Part shown: one piece after another, positions 63,589 through 64,000 of the stretch
Layout: every line of letters begins with the position of its first letter
Position numbering within the stretch: position 1 is the stretch's first letter
NCBI GenBank assembly: GCA_009829735.1
Contig: CM020618.1
Location: 14,614,568-14,678,567, forward strand
Source: Pyropia yezoensis
Taxonomy: Eukaryota > Rhodophyta > Bangiophyceae > Bangiales > Bangiaceae
Reading direction: 5' to 3'
DNA length: 64,000 nucleotides
Program-made: the position numbers and the translations under genes
The notes under the pieces: generated by a model
Seen by the model: the letters and a program-made list of their open reading frames with translations, nothing else
Databases searched by the model: none
Told to the model about the DNA's origin: nothing

Positions 63589-64000
63589 TTACTCGTTTTT
63601 CGAGTCGGCCTTGCCGTCGCCGGCGTCGTTGCTTTCGACGTCGTCTTCGTCCGAGTCCGGCAGGACTTCGTTCTCGACGATCGCATTGATCTGATTGCGG
63701 ACCGAGTCGTCAATGAGTGCCATCACTCGTGCCTGACGTCGTTCACGACGGGGCTGAGGGCATCGAGAGGCAAAGTGTCCGCGCTCGTTACAGTTGTAAC
63801 AGATGTCGTTCGCTCGCGGGTTGGGCGTGTCCGTGCGGACAGCCCTAATGGGGTCGAATGGTCGATCGACCGTGCGCGCTGGGGGCTCAGGGGTAGAGTC
63901 GATTTGCCTAACCTTGATCATGGCTGGCCGGCTGGCCTTGATGGACTGCCGCAGGCGCGTGGCGCCTTCCCAAAACCCTTGAGCAGCTGCCTCTGTGTCC
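63589..64000 (-). CDS. gag: Gypsy-2 gag, C-terminal part, cut by window end
   Basis: CYNCNERGHFASRCPQPRR is a CCHC zinc knuckle of nucleocapsid. It is followed by a basic segment and an acidic tail (LPDSDEDDVESNDAGDG). The frame stops at TAA 63589, 36 bases before the pol ATG at 63553, so pol starts by reinitiation, readthrough or frameshift. The N-terminal part lies outside the window. Confidence 0.8.
   Translation of the reverse strand, partial: DTEAAAQGFWEGATRLRQSIKASRPAMIKVRQIDSTPEPPARTVDRPFDPIRAVRTDTPNPRANDICYNCNERGHFASRCPQPRRERRQARVMALIDDSVRNQINAIVENEVLPDSDEDDVESNDAGDGKADSKNE

Larger units (their letters stand above)
55993..64000 (-). mobile_element. Gypsy-2: Ty3/Gypsy chromovirus, intact-looking, cut by window end
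   Basis: Order on the minus strand: gag end (64000-63589), one uninterrupted pol frame (63553-59123), an antisense reading frame region, and a proposed 3' LTR. Gag beginning and 5' LTR lie outside the window. The undamaged 1476-codon pol contrasts with Gypsy-1 and suggests a young insertion. Confidence 0.72.

Overview
This window looks like GC-rich nuclear DNA of a eukaryote. The evidence is a chromodomain-type Ty3/Gypsy retrotransposon pair, CENP-B/pogo-type and CMC-type DNA transposons, splice sites (GTGAGT...AG) inside conserved genes, and NOM1/Sgd1-like and Acl4-like ribosome-assembly genes that exist only in eukaryotes. Long poly-G/poly-C tracts, alanine/glycine/proline-rich coding and a large repeat share suggest an algal or protist genome; a bangiophyte red alga would fit, but that is a guess from composition only. 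I see no bacterial operon, rRNA, tRNA or CRISPR array.

Layout. 0.4-7.1 kb, all minus strand: a SET-domain gene, a broken glycosyltransferase-like gene and a large multi-part gene with transposase-like features. 7.2-9.9 kb: low-complexity DNA with short tandem duplications. 10-23.5 kb: the gene-bearing block, bounded by a 27-bp inverted repeat: a NOM1/Sgd1-like gene (+), an Acl4-like TPR gene (-), a Crinkler/RHS-like P-loop NTPase plus nuclease gene (-), and an AMP-binding acyl-CoA-synthetase-like gene (-). Two introns in different genes of this block share the same body sequence. 24-26.6 kb: an internally deleted Plavaka/CMC-type transposase with a heat-shock-element-like array and TATA box upstream. 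27.1-29.3 kb: an unrecognised spliced gene.

29.9-50.6 kb is a nested structure. The outermost layer is a large inverted repeat (arms about 29.9-30.3 plus 41.0-42.9 kb, and 48.2-50.6 kb) around a 5-kb centre with unknown minus-strand genes and an IS630/Tc1-type transposase. A Ty3/Gypsy chromovirus (Gypsy-1, 30339-41038, minus strand, decayed) is inserted in the left arm. An intact-looking pogo/Tc5-type transposon (30738-32597) is in turn inserted in its left LTR. Each insertion can be checked against an empty copy of the same site elsewhere in the window.

50.6-53.5 kb is unassigned. 53.6-55.3 kb is a pogo-like relic with three nonsense codons. 56.0-64.0 kb is a second, intact-looking chromovirus (Gypsy-2, minus strand, running off the window end) whose pol carries a C-terminal extension beyond the chromodomain. 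A large open reading frame lies on the opposite strand between pol and the proposed 3' LTR. Gypsy-1 has a shorter, damaged plus-strand reading frame in the same position, so an antisense accessory gene may be a shared feature of this chromovirus group.
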